64,000 bases of DNA, taken from Chitinophaga pinensis. Its GTDB lineage: Bacteria; Bacteroidota; Bacteroidia; Flavobacteriales_D; Crocinitomicaceae. Below, piece by piece: positions 1 to 9,900 of the stretch. Every line of letters starts with the position of its first letter. The first letter of the stretch is position 1. The notes beneath the pieces are model-generated. The model was not told the DNA's origin and searched no databases. It saw only the letters and a program-made list of their open reading frames with translations. The stretch is taken from the NCBI GenBank assembly GCA_945902745.1, contig CAMDNE010000001.1, forward strand, positions 124,001 through 188,000, read 5' to 3'. A program made the translations under genes and the position numbers.

Positions 1-703
1 TTAATTCTGCCAAATAATGATCTTCATTATCACAGATTTTTTTCGCTTTCAATCCAACGTTTTGAGCAGCTTTATGAAGATTATCAAAATCAACATACAA
101 CCAATCAAACCAAGGTCCTTTTTCATTCTTGTGTTTCATCTGAAAATTAAAATTTCCGTAATATTCAGAATTTAAATCTACCCACATTGATCCATCTTCA
201 TCTTGGTACAAGTACTTGATATCAGAAGAATCACACAAAATTTTACCACCTGGATTTAAAAGCGATTTAGCGTGTTGCAAAGTATGTTCCAAATTAGAAA
301 GTTTACCTGCAATACCAATCCCATTCATTAGCATAAGAATAGTATCGTATTTTTCGTCTTTTAAGTTGAAGAAGTTAACTTTACGCGCATTTAATCCCAT
401 TTGCTTCATGTAATTCACTGCTCCTTCAGAAATTTCAATTGGGAAAACATCCATTCCTCTATCGAATAATTCTAACGAGTGAACTCCAGCTCCAGCTCCA
501 ACATCCAATACTTTTCCCTTTGAACGTTCAATTGCAACTTGCTCAATTTCTGGCATTTGCTCATACTTCCTGAAAAGTATTTCAATTGGAATAATATCGT
601 CCTCACATATTTTTGATGAGACAACAATATCAAAAGGTTTTTTTCTAACTGAATATTCTAAGATTGCCGCTCCGACAGGATCTCCAATTTTTATTTTCTC
701 CAT
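1..703 (-). CDS. Class I SAM-dependent methyltransferase (C-terminus beyond window)
   Basis: The ORF reads leftward from ATG at 703 for 234 codons without a stop and runs off the left edge, so the ORF track omits it. The translation begins MEKIKIGDPVGAAILEY and contains the SAM-binding motif I VLDVGAGAGVHSLELF near residue 75, followed by a Rossmann-type acidic position (PIEIS) and MNGIGIAG. This is the class I methyltransferase fold. The substrate is not recognisable. Its ATG shares one base with the TAA of the upstream gene (TAATG), which suggests translational coupling. The family is clear; the function is not. Confidence 0.8.
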   Translation of the reverse strand, partial: MEKIKIGDPVGAAILEYSVRKKPFDIVVSSKICEDDIIPIEILFRKYEQMPEIEQVAIERSKGKVLDVGAGAGVHSLELFDRGMDVFPIEISEGAVNYMKQMGLNARKVNFFNLKDEKYDTILMLMNGIGIAGKLSNLEHTLQHAKSLLNPGGKILCDSSDIKYLYQDEDGSMWVDLNSEYYGNFNFQMKHKNEKGPWFDWLYVDFDNLHKAAQNVGLKAKKICDNEDHYLAEL

Positions 704-1254
704 TAATAATCGTATTCGTCTAAATTTGAATAATCTTCATCTGACATGCCGTCTTCGAAATCGTCAAAACCTAATTCATCCTCGTCTTCTTCTAAATCAC
801 CCACAAACATATCTTCATTGTCTGCGGCAACTCTAGAATCTTCTGGAGGCGCCATTCCCATTGAAAGTAGTACTTCAGGTTTTTCTGGACCTTCTTTTTC
901 ATAACCAATTAGTTCCAAAAGGAAAATCCACATGCGCATAAAATCATACACCAAAATGAATTTTTGATCTGGTTCTTCAATGAAATCTTTAATTAGCGCA
1001 TCTTTCATGATTGCAGTTGGAGATTCAGTTAATTCATCATCATAAGATAAATCCATTAAACTGATTTCACTTCCCTTGTCCCAACTGTCATTTGAAACAT
1101 AAAAACTGGCCATTTGATCGCCTTGAAAACGAAAAGAAGAAACAATTGCTTTGTACAACGTTTCGAAATTATCGGTGTCTTTAATTAAGATATCTCTGAA
1201 AATCTCACTACTGTTTTCAGAATCAAGTAGAACTCTGAATTTTAGTCCTGCCAT
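703..1254 (-). CDS. Plasmid pRiA4b ORF-3-like (IS1096 passenger TnpR-like) family protein
   Basis: I chose ATG 1254 (MAGLKFRVLLDSENSSEIFRDI) rather than the track start at 1317, because the extra 21 residues overlap the upstream CCA gene and look non-coding. The pattern FRVLL..S...FRDI.I..., FETLYKAIVSSF and MASFYVSNDSWDKGSEISL matches the pRiA4b ORF-3-like family. Bacteroidetes databases often name this family an IS1096 passenger protein although no IS is involved. The C-terminus is strongly acidic (GDLEEDEDELGFDDFEDG). It is probably cytoplasmic and its biochemical role is unknown. It lies between cca and the methyltransferase in one orientation. Confidence 0.7.
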   Translation of the reverse strand: MAGLKFRVLLDSENSSEIFRDILIKDTDNFETLYKAIVSSFRFQGDQMASFYVSNDSWDKGSEISLMDLSYDDELTESPTAIMKDALIKDFIEEPDQKFILVYDFMRMWIFLLELIGYEKEGPEKPEVLLSMGMAPPEDSRVAADNEDMFVGDLEEDEDELGFDDFEDGMSDEDYSNLDEYDY

Positions 1255-1294
1255 AGTTATTTCTGTTGGGTTTGACTTTTCTGTAAAATTAAAA

Positions 1295-2731
1295 CTATTT
1301 GTCCAAAGTTGGCTCATTCACCTTCTTTAAACCTAATTCTTCTCCAATTTTCAGCATTAATGCAATTGCATCTTCAGGCTCATTTGGAATTTCGCCTTCT
1401 AAGATTGCTTCTTTTATGCGCGCTTTAATAGATCCAATTTCAGCACAAGGAGCAAGATTATAGGTTTTCATGATTAATTCTCCAGTCACAGGAGCTTGAA
1501 AATTTCGAATGCGATCTTTTTCTTCAACAGCTTTCAATTTCTCCATGACCATTTCAAAATTCTGCTTGTATTTCTTTACTTTGAATTCGTTTTTGGAGGT
1601 AATATCAGCATTACAAAGCGTCATTAAATCCTCAATATCATCGTCTGCTTCACTCAATAGTCGTCTAATCGCAGAATCGGAAACGGACCCTTTTACTAGT
1701 GCTATCGGACGTAAATGTAGTCGAACTAATTTTTGGACGTATTTCATTTTATGATCCATTGGAAGTTTTAAACGTTTGAAGATTCTCGGAGTCATTCGCG
1801 CTCCTAATTCTTCGTGACCGTGAAAAGTCCAACCAATCTCTGGATCTAATTTTTTTGTTGGTGGTTTGGCAATGTCATGTAAAATTGCTGCCCAACGTAA
1901 CCACAAATTGTCACTTTCCTTGGCAACATTGTCTAAAACTTCTAAGGTATGAAAGAAATTATCTTTATGCGTTTTTCCATCAATCGTTTCTACACCATGT
2001 AAATCAACCATTTCAGGAAAAAACTGGTGCAATAATTTTGTTGAAAAAAGCAATTTAAAACCTCTGGATGGTTCGGTACAAAGAATGATTTTATTGCATT
2101 CATCCATGATGCGTTCAACTGAAATGATATCTAGACGTTGAGCATTATCATAAATTGCTTGTAAACTTTTTCCTTCAATTTTAAAATCTAATTGGGCTGC
2201 AAATCGCACAGCGCGCATCATGCGCAATGGATCGTCACTATACGTAGTGTTTGGATCTAATGGAGTGCGCAATATTCCTTTTTCTAAATCATTTACACCG
2301 TTGAACGGATCAATTAATTCACCGAAATTAGAAGCGTGAAGACTCAATCCCATTGCATTGATTGTGAAATCTCTGCGATTTTGGTCGTCTATTAATGTCC
2401 CATTTTCAATTAACGGTTTTCTTGAATCTTGTCGATAGGATTCTTTTCGAGCTCCAACAAATTCAACATCTAAGTCTTTATATTTAAATTGAGCAGTACC
2501 AAAATTATGAAAGAAGGATACTTTTTTCACTCTTAATCGTTCGGCACATTCTTTCGCTAAATCCAAACCATTTCCGATTACAACGATATCAATATCTTTT
2601 GACGGTCGCTCTAATAATAAGTCACGCACATAACCACCAATTACGTATGCCTCAAGGTTTTTCTCAGTGATGATTTGAGAAGCGACCTTAAAAACGGGGT
2701 GTGTAAGAAATGAAGCGTAATTATTCGACAT
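1295..2731 (-). CDS. cca: CCA tRNA nucleotidyltransferase with HD domain
   Basis: The enzyme adds or repairs the 3'-CCA end of tRNAs using CTP and ATP. The nucleotidyltransferase head carries the template motif VIGGYVRDLLL and the metal-binding pair DIDIVV (residues about 35-55). It is followed by the poly(A)-polymerase-like RRDFTINAMG and the RNA-binding stretch DDPLRMMRAVRFA. An HD phosphohydrolase domain follows, with the LHDIAKP motif near residue 285. At about 478 aa this is the long HD-containing form common in Bacteroidetes. I prefer ATG 2731 (MSNNYASFL) over 2740 because only two extra residues are lost; this choice is weak. Confidence 0.92.
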   Translation of the reverse strand: MSNNYASFLTHPVFKVASQIITEKNLEAYVIGGYVRDLLLERPSKDIDIVVIGNGLDLAKECAERLRVKKVSFFHNFGTAQFKYKDLDVEFVGARKESYRQDSRKPLIENGTLIDDQNRRDFTINAMGLSLHASNFGELIDPFNGVNDLEKGILRTPLDPNTTYSDDPLRMMRAVRFAAQLDFKIEGKSLQAIYDNAQRLDIISVERIMDECNKIILCTEPSRGFKLLFSTKLLHQFFPEMVDLHGVETIDGKTHKDNFFHTLEVLDNVAKESDNLWLRWAAILHDIAKPPTKKLDPEIGWTFHGHEELGARMTPRIFKRLKLPMDHKMKYVQKLVRLHLRPIALVKGSVSDSAIRRLLSEADDDIEDLMTLCNADITSKNEFKVKKYKQNFEMVMEKLKAVEEKDRIRNFQAPVTGELIMKTYNLAPCAEIGSIKARIKEAILEGEIPNEPEDAIALMLKIGEELGLKKVNEPTLDK

Positions 2732-2887
2732 GGGGCGCAAAGATAATGAATGATTCGGGATTAATAATTTGGAATTTGGAATTTTGAGTGATGAGTTACA
2801 AATTGCTAGTTACAAGTTATGAATTACTCCTATGTGAACTATGTGCCTATGTGTTTCCAATTTGTATTCTACAGCGTTGGTCCAAAT

Positions 2888-3442
2888 CTAACCCCTAATT
2901 ATTTTCACCGATCCATTCAAATCAATTTTAATAATTTGTGACGGTATACTCATCTTTTCTATAATTCGCTCTTCTAAAAGGGCATCAACACCTTCTTTGA
3001 TGATTGTATTAATTTCAGTAAACGCAGAAGGCGAGGGCTGGTTCGAAAGATTTGCAGAAGTGCTAACAATTGGTTTTCGAATTGCACGAATGAGTTTCAA
3101 ACAGATAGGATCTTTTGTGATTCTAATCGCTACGGATCCATCTTTACCCAATACAGACGAAGCAAGTCCTTTGCTTGTCGGGTAGATTATAGTTAACGGT
3201 TTGTCAGCTAAATCGACCAAATCGTAACATACTTCATTGAATTCCGGAACATATTTTTCCAACATCTGGAAACTATCCATTAGCAAAATAAAACTCTTTT
3301 CCTCTGGTCGATTTTTTAATTTCAAAATCTGTTGGCATGCTTCTTCATTTGTTGCATCGCACCCAATTCCCCAAATCGTATCAGTAGGATAAAGGATGGT
3401 ACCACCGTTTTTTAATACTTCTATCGTTTGTTCTAAATTCAT
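2888..3442 (-). CDS. tsaC: L-threonylcarbamoyladenylate synthase (TsaC/Sua5/YrdC family)
   Basis: It makes threonylcarbamoyl-AMP from threonine, bicarbonate and ATP, the first step of t6A37 modification of ANN-decoding tRNAs. The 184-aa protein has the YrdC-fold signature GGTILYPTDTIWGIGCDAT at the N-terminus, then the KNRPEEKSF and STSANLSNQPSP motifs. The length fits a YrdC-only enzyme rather than the longer Sua5 type. It is grouped with two other tRNA-processing genes (cca, trmD) on the same strand. The gaps on both sides contain dispersed repeats, so it is probably transcribed separately. Confidence 0.92.
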   Translation of the reverse strand: MNLEQTIEVLKNGGTILYPTDTIWGIGCDATNEEACQQILKLKNRPEEKSFILLMDSFQMLEKYVPEFNEVCYDLVDLADKPLTIIYPTSKGLASSVLGKDGSVAIRITKDPICLKLIRAIRKPIVSTSANLSNQPSPSAFTEINTIIKEGVDALLEERIIEKMSIPSQIIKIDLNGSVKIIRG

Positions 3443-3452
3443 ATTTCACATT

Positions 3453-3635
3453 TATAATGCACCACATAGGCACATAGAAATTAATCAAAAACTATCAGTT
3501 ATAAACTTTAAACTCCTCACTCCTCACTTTTTCAAAACACATAGACACATAGTTCACATAGAAATTAATCAAAAAACTTTCAGTTTTAAACTATAAACTC
3601 ATCACTCATCACTCATCACTCATCACTCATCACTC
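3453..3635. repeat. Direct intergenic repeat ending in five heptamers
   Basis: Two tandem near-copies of a roughly 85-bp sequence are visible. Each has CACATAGAAATTAATCAAAAA, then a (C)TTTCAGTT..TAAACT stretch, and ends in CTCATCAC/CTCCTCAC blocks. The second ends in five perfect copies of the heptamer ATCACTC (3601-3635). The trmD stop codon lies inside the last heptamer. The CACATAG..CACATAG motif recurs inverted at about 2831-2860, on the other side of tsaC. No coding function is apparent. Confidence 0.75.
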
Positions 3636-4307
3636 CTCCAATAAATCCGGTCTTCTTTCCCGTGTCCTTTTCAACGCTTGTTCTTCGCGCCATTGTTCAA
3701 TCTTACTGAAATCTCCTGAGATTAATACTTCTGGAACTTTCCACCCATTAAATTCGGGAGGACGTGTATATACAGGAGGTGAAAGTAAATTATCTTGAAA
3801 ACTATCTGTTAATGCGGAAGTTTCATCGTTCAAAACACCTGGAATTAAACGGGCAATTCCATCAACTAAAACCGCTGCTGCTAGCTCTCCACCGGATAAA
3901 ACGTATGAACCAATTGAGATCTCTTTAGTGATGTAATGTTCGCGAATCCGCTCATCAACTCCCTTGTAATGACCACATAAGATCATCAGGTTTTCACTCA
4001 AAGAAAGCGCGTTACAATGAGCTTGTTCTAAGATTTCACCATCTGGAGTCATGTAGATGATTTCATCGTATTTTCGCTCCGATTTTAATTTTTCAATAAT
4101 TGCCGCAATTGGCTCAATCGACATCACCATTCCTGCACCGCCACCATATTGGTAATCATCCACGTTTTTGTGTTTATTCGTTGAATAATCACGGATATTG
4201 TGGACATGAAGTTCTAAATGACCTTTATCTTGAGCACGTTGCATGATAGAAGCCGAAAATGGGCTTTCTAATAATTGAGGAAGAATCGTTAATATGTCAA
4301 TTCGCAT
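3630..4307 (-). CDS. trmD: tRNA (guanine-37-N1)-methyltransferase
   Basis: TrmD methylates G37 next to the anticodon with SAM, preventing +1 frameshifting. The 225-aa protein starts [21 protein letters not shown] and shows the SPOUT trefoil-knot motifs [23 protein letters not shown] and [16 protein letters not shown], ending in the [19 protein letters not shown] region. These are diagnostic for the family. The gene stands alone here rather than in the rimM-trmD-rplS order seen in many bacteria. Its stop codon sits in a heptamer tandem repeat. Confidence 0.96.
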   Translation of the reverse strand: MRIDILTILPQLLESPFSASIMQRAQDKGHLELHVHNIRDYSTNKHKNVDDYQYGGGAGMVMSIEPIAAIIEKLKSERKYDEIIYMTPDGEILEQAHCNALSLSENLMILCGHYKGVDERIREHYITKEISIGSYVLSGGELAAAVLVDGIARLIPGVLNDETSALTDSFQDNLLSPPVYTRPPEFNGWKVPEVLISGDFSKIEQWREEQALKRTRERRPDLLEE

Positions 4308-4424
4308 GGTGTAAAGTTATGAAATAGTTACGAGTTGCGAATTGCAAATTACAAGTTGTGCCAAATCAACTTATCTTTACTATTCAAGTATTGAAGACAA
4401 AAGAGATTTGATTATTTTAGTCGA

Positions 4425-6155
4425 ATGAATATTTCAAATTTTAAATTCACAGGTGCATTAAAGCTTAGTATCTATATTCTATGCTCCATGTTCTATGCTC
4501 CCTTTTCACATGCTCAATGGTCCGAAAACACGTCTCCTACCTACACCGAATTAATAGCTTATTATCAGAAACTTGACAAAGAGAATAAGGAAATAGAAGT
4601 GTATTCGATGGGTAATTCTGATTACGGTTTGCCAATTTATGTGTGTATCGTGAATGGAGCTCAAGATTCTTTGAAAACGTTTAGTAAAGCGAAAAATGAA
4701 ACGACAATTCTGATTAATAATGCGATTCATCCAGGCGAACCAGATGGAGTAAATGCGTGCTTGATTTGGATTGACAATTGGATTAAAAACGGAAAAAAGA
4801 CAAAAGATTTACCAGTCATTGCGATAATTCCAGCGTATAATGTTGGCGGAATGTTTAATAGAAATTCTTCCAGCCGTGCGAATCAAGATGGTCCTGAAGA
4901 ATATGGATTTAGAGGAAATGCACAGAACCTCGATTTGAACAGGGATTTCATCAAAATGGATTCTGAAAATGCGTATACATTTGTCACAATTTATCAAGCT
5001 TTAGATCCTGATGTATTTGTCGATACGCACGTTTCAAATGGGGCGGATTATCAGTATACTTTGACGTATATCGCCAATATGAAAGAGCGTATGGCGCCAA
5101 GTATGCGTTCATTGACCTATGATGGAATGTTGCCAGCGATTTCAAAAAAGTTAAAACAGAAAAAATGGGACTTATTTCCGTACGTTGAATTAGTGAAAGA
5201 AACACCAGAAGAAGGGATTCATGCTTTCAATGATTTACCGAGATATGCGATGGGTTATTCTGCATTGTTTGACGCAATTGGAATCACAATTGAAACACAC
5301 ATGCTCAAACCATTTCCACAAAGAGTTCAAGCGACACATGACATGTTGGATGAAATGATAAGCTGGATGAGTGATAACAAAGGGAAAATCGAAAAAGCAC
5401 GGGTATTGGCTAGAAATTATCGGGAAAATCAGACGGTTTTTAATTTTGATTATGAATTGACCGATAAAAAAGATTCTATTTCATTCAAGGGTTTTGAGTT
5501 TTCTAATCCTTTGAGTCTTGTTACCGGATTGCCGCGTTTGAAATACCATAAGGATAAACCATACGAAAAATTTGTTCCTTATTTTCATACATATATACCG
5601 AAAGATTCTATTAAAATACCAGCTTACATTATTCTCGGAAGTCAAAACAAGGAAATAGTAGAACGATTAAAACATAACGGTGTAGCGTTTTCATATCTTC
5701 CAAATGATACGACTATTGAAATGTCGAGAGAAAGACTGAGTGAATTTAAAAGTTTAACGAAGCCGTATGAAGGACATTTTTACCACAATGAAGTGAAAGG
5801 GAAATATGAATTTGCAAACGTATCCTTCAAAAAAGGTGATATTATGATTGACCTTCATCAAAATCATCGGTTTTTCATCTTGTCTAGTTTAATCTCTAGA
5901 GCTGAAGATAGTTATTTCCGTTGGAACTTTTTTGATAGTTATTTGCAACAAAAAGAAGGATTCTCGCCCTATGTTTTTGAAGAAAAAGCATTTGAAATTC
6001 TCACAGAAAAACCGTGGTTAAAAGAAGAAATGGAAGTATTGAAAGCTGCGAATAAAGAATTCAGAGAATCTTCCTGGGAACAATTGTATTTCATTTACAA
6101 AAACAGTGAACTTTTTGAGGAAAGTTACTATTTAGTGCCTATCTTCATGAATTGA
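4425..6155 (+). CDS. Secreted M14-family zinc carboxypeptidase
   Basis: The 576-aa protein has an N-terminal signal peptide ending near MFYAPFSHAQW and is probably exported to the periplasm or outside. The M14 zinc ligands are visible: IHPGEPDGVN (the HxxE pair, about residues 102-105) and DTHVSNG (His about 200). Between them is the substrate-binding LDLNRDF. A later Glu in ITIETHMLKP (about 290) fits the general base. The family removes C-terminal residues from peptides or cell-wall stems; the substrate here is unknown. No T9SS tail is visible. It precedes two small genes at short spacing. Confidence 0.85.
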   Translation: MNISNFKFTGALKLSIYILCSMFYAPFSHAQWSENTSPTYTELIAYYQKLDKENKEIEVYSMGNSDYGLPIYVCIVNGAQDSLKTFSKAKNETTILINNAIHPGEPDGVNACLIWIDNWIKNGKKTKDLPVIAIIPAYNVGGMFNRNSSSRANQDGPEEYGFRGNAQNLDLNRDFIKMDSENAYTFVTIYQALDPDVFVDTHVSNGADYQYTLTYIANMKERMAPSMRSLTYDGMLPAISKKLKQKKWDLFPYVELVKETPEEGIHAFNDLPRYAMGYSALFDAIGITIETHMLKPFPQRVQATHDMLDEMISWMSDNKGKIEKARVLARNYRENQTVFNFDYELTDKKDSISFKGFEFSNPLSLVTGLPRLKYHKDKPYEKFVPYFHTYIPKDSIKIPAYIILGSQNKEIVERLKHNGVAFSYLPNDTTIEMSRERLSEFKSLTKPYEGHFYHNEVKGKYEFANVSFKKGDIMIDLHQNHRFFILSSLISRAEDSYFRWNFFDSYLQQKEGFSPYVFEEKAFEILTEKPWLKEEMEVLKAANKEFRESSWEQLYFIYKNSELFEESYYLVPIFMN

Positions 6156-6165
6156 AAATAAAAAC

Positions 6166-6549
6166 ATGGAACAAGTAGCAAAGGCAATTGGTTATATCGT
6201 ATACGCTGTCGCGAGTGCAGATAAACATGTGGCGGAAGAAGAAAAAAAAATCGCACATGATTTAATCAATGAGCATTGGACTTTACTAGCCGATAATGAA
6301 GATCCTTTTGGCGTTCGTGCGCTTGATTTTGTTGATAAGATAATTGTTTCATTTGATGAAGATCACCTCGATTCAGAAAAAGCATTTGAGTCGTTCCAAG
6401 CTATTTACACGGAGCGAAATCAAGATTTCACGAAGGAAATTAAACAATTTATTTTGGATCTTTGTATAAAAGTAGGTTCGGCTTTCAGTCAAATGAATAA
6501 ATCTGAATTGGTGCTTTTATCTCGAATAGAAATTCTGTTGAAGGATTAA
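6166..6549 (+). CDS. TerB-like domain protein
   Basis: This is a 127-aa all-helical soluble protein. It begins EQVAKAIGYIVYAVASADKHVAEEEKKIAHDLI, which resembles the TerB/DjlA-type domain where D/E residues of an ASAD..V..EE motif bind metal. It starts 10 bp after the peptidase stop and 8 bp before the next gene, so the three are probably co-transcribed. TerB was named for tellurite resistance, but single-domain members are widespread and their role is not settled. The assignment rests on the motif pattern only. Confidence 0.55.
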   Translation: MEQVAKAIGYIVYAVASADKHVAEEEKKIAHDLINEHWTLLADNEDPFGVRALDFVDKIIVSFDEDHLDSEKAFESFQAIYTERNQDFTKEIKQFILDLCIKVGSAFSQMNKSELVLLSRIEILLKD

Positions 6550-6557
6550 TTTCAAAG

Positions 6558-6809
6558 ATGAGATCAGTTTCAGAAATAAGAAATTTCGGACCCAAAATGG
6601 TCGCTTGGTTGAATAAAATTGAAATTTACACGGAAGAAGATCTCTTACAAACAGATTATTTGACCTTGAAAAATAAATTTATTGCAGCAGGAATCCAACC
6701 GCACATTCTTATGTTTTATTCAATTGATATGGGATTACAAGATCGAATTTGGAGCGATATTACGCCTGCAGAAAAACGAGAATTGAAACTATTGTTGGAA
6801 GAAAAATAG
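6558..6809 (+). CDS. Stand-alone TfoX C-terminal domain protein
   Basis: This is an 83-aa protein with the TfoX/Sxy C-terminal helix-hairpin-like pattern: IRNFGPKMVAWLNKIEIYTEEDLL, followed by a short helical region and RELKLLLEE. In Gammaproteobacteria, TfoX is a competence regulator with an additional N-terminal domain. Here only the C-terminal domain is present, as in many Bacteroidetes genomes, so a competence role should not be assumed. It is likely the last gene of the run beginning with the M14 peptidase. Confidence 0.75.
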   Translation: MRSVSEIRNFGPKMVAWLNKIEIYTEEDLLQTDYLTLKNKFIAAGIQPHILMFYSIDMGLQDRIWSDITPAEKRELKLLLEEK

Positions 6810-6908
6810 CACGATTTTCTTAGCATTTCAAGATTCTAATTATAATAGTACTAAATCGATTTTTTATCAATTGTGTTTTAGTTTATATTTGCTAACAAAT
6901 TTTAACCT

Positions 6909-9900
6909 ATGTTCAAACAATTATTAATAGCAACGACACTTTTAATGAGTGGAGTTTCCTTTTCTCAAGATACTACTTGGGTACAAACATTCACCTTTGA
7001 TTCAATTACTTCAAGAAGAGCCAATTTTGAATTTCCAGCAACATTGGATACAATGCGCTTTGAAAAAGTTTTAATGTATTACAAGTTGAAATGTAGTCCT
7101 TTGACAACGTGGGATAGCTACAATTGTGGAGAATGGGATTATTTGACATACACACAAGTAATTGACCATACTGGAATATTTGATTCAGTTCAAGTTGACG
7201 GAAACAGGTATCTAGCGAATACGTTGTCGCCACTTTCTATAAATTATGCACCATATCCTGCAGTTTATCATGATACATATGTAAGACAAGAAAGTAATCG
7301 ATCAGGAGCAATGACGACAACATCAGTCTTGAATTCAACTAACGGAACAACTGCTTTTCCTTTTGATGTAACAAATAATGGAGGTCGTTTTCAAATGCTT
7401 CTATCAGCAGCGGAATTAACAACAGCAGGAATTACTGCTGGAAATATAGAATCGTTGTCTTTGTATTTGAATGCTTTAACTGTTAATGGTGAATTAAAAT
7501 ACCCATCAATTTCATTGAAATCTACCACAAATACTGCACTAACTTCATTCGAAAATACTGGTTTTACACAAGTTTATAATGCTTCGCACTGGGCGAGTGG
7601 AAGTCAATCTGAATTAGTAGTTGGTCAAAATGAGTTATTGTTTTACCAATCATTTGCTTGGAATGGAACTGACAATATTATAGTTGAGTTTTATTTTGAG
7701 AATTCACAGGATGCTACAAATTCACTTTTATTTGATGGTGAAACAATTGCTTCTCAAACAGCATTGAATTACAATTCAAATAATGGTTGTATTGAATTTG
7801 ATGCAACAAATCATGCTCTTTTAGAATTGTCAGATTTTGACTTGGGCGATGAAATGACACTTACTTTTTGGTCAAAAGGAAATGGATCTGCAGGTACACA
7901 AACTTCGATTTTAGAAGCATTTGACACACTTGGTAACCGCGTAATCAATATTCACATGCCATGGAGTGACAATAACATGTACTTTGATGCTGGAGAAGGA
8001 TCCGGTTATGATAGAATCTCAAAATTGATGACAGTTGCAGAAATTGATAACAACTGGAATCATTGGGCATTTGTGAAAAAGCAAAGTACGGGCGAAATGT
8101 TCGTATACAAGAATGGTATTCTTTGGCATTCAGGAACAAATAAGAATTTATCAATCGGAAATATTCACCGTTTTGTTTTAGGTTCAAACATGAATCAAGC
8201 ATTTAATTGGAAAGGAAAAATTGACGATTTTCAATTATATAATGTTGCGTTAGATCAAACAACAATTCAATCTTGGATGACTACTAAACCAGATGTTTCG
8301 CATCCTAACTGGTCAAATCTTCTTGCTTTTTATGATTTCGATAATAAATTATGGGCTGAAGACATGTCTCAAAATGACAATTTATTGATGCCTTCTGAAC
8401 TTGGGATGATTAAGTTTGGTGAATATCCAAATGCTGGAATTCAACAAGCAACAATGAGACCGTTGATTGGTTTAGGGCAAGGAATGGCAATGGGATCTCT
8501 TGTGATTTCTGAACATCCTGAAAATCGCTTAAAAGAACCAACCGTAATTTTTGAAGAACAAGCTTTGGACAATTATTTTGATATCATTAGTTCTGATTTA
8601 GGAATTCTTGGAGGAAATGAAACTGTTTATAATAATATAGGAAATGTTGTTTCGCAAACTCCTTTTATTGGATCTACAACGTTGAATAATTCAACAATAA
8701 CCTATTATCAACAACCGTATGAAATATTTAAAAATGTTGAAATTGCGCGTTACATTACTCCTTATGGTATTCAATTTGATTTAGGTCCAAATGGTTTTTA
8801 TTGGATTTATGACGTTACAGATTACCAAGATTATTTAAAACATACGGTTGATTTAGCAGCACATAACACGCAAGAATTAATTGATTTGAAATTTGCATTC
8901 ATTGAAGGAATTCCTCCAAGAGATGTGCATAAAAGAGAACCTGTTTGGAGCAATTTTAGAAGTTATTCATTTGCAAATTTGGCGAATGATACAGATATGG
9001 CAGCAACAAATGTTGTATTGTCTGACAGTTCAGAAATGTTTAAAATTAAAACCCGTTTTTCTGGTCATGGACAAGTTGGTAATCAGGCGTGTTGCGAATG
9101 GGTGCCAAATAATCACTCATTTAAAGTAGACGGTGTTTCTCGATTCGCTTGGAATATTTGGGAAGAGTGTGGTGATAATCCAAATACAGAGCAAGGTGGA
9201 ACATGGCCATACGATAGAGAAGGCTGGTGTCCGGGTGATATAGTGAAAGAATATGAATTCGAATTAACACCTTTCGTTACACCTGGAACAACAACTTCGT
9301 TGGATTATGCTATAAATGCAGTTCCAGCAAGTGATCCAGGACAGGCTAGTGGGAATTATATTGCTGCGATTGATTTAATTTCATATTCAGCTCCGAATTT
9401 CCAGAACGATGCAGCTTTGATTGATGTTTTAAATCCAAATAGTTGGGAGTATTATAGAAAATGGAATCCAAGTTGTTCTAATCCGCGTGTAGTTCTTCAA
9501 AATACGGGTGCATTGCCTTTAACAAGTTGCAAGATTCGTTGTTGGATTTCTTATGGTGACTATTTGGAATATACTTGGACAGGAAATTTAGCTTTCTTAG
9601 AAAAACAAACAGTAGAAATACCTGTTACAGATTTAGGTTGGTGGAGAGACTATAGCGGTGAGCAAACGTTTCACGCTCAAGTATACGATATTCAAGGAAC
9701 ACCGAACTTAGACGAATATGACAATAATAATGTTGTTAAAACACAATTCAATGCTCCAGAAGGTATAAATGGACCTTTCTTTGTTTGGCTTACAACAAAT
9801 AATAAAGCGTCTGAAAACAATTACAGACTAGAAGATGCAAGTGGAAATGTTATTTTCTCAAGAAGTAATATGACGAATAACACCAATTACAAAGATACAT

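Noticed and set aside
216-413. 65-aa plus-strand ORF at the left edge
   Set aside because: It is antisense to the methyltransferase gene, which is open through the window edge and has clear SAM motifs.
703-1254. IS1096-type insertion sequence suggested by the pRiA4b/TnpR-like family name
   Set aside because: No transposase, terminal repeats or target duplication are seen; in Bacteroidetes this family is a chromosomal gene with a misleading name.
3396-3596. 66-aa plus-strand ORF in the tsaC-trmD gap
   Set aside because: It is made of the intergenic repeat (HRHIEINQK appears twice) and lacks any protein-like character.
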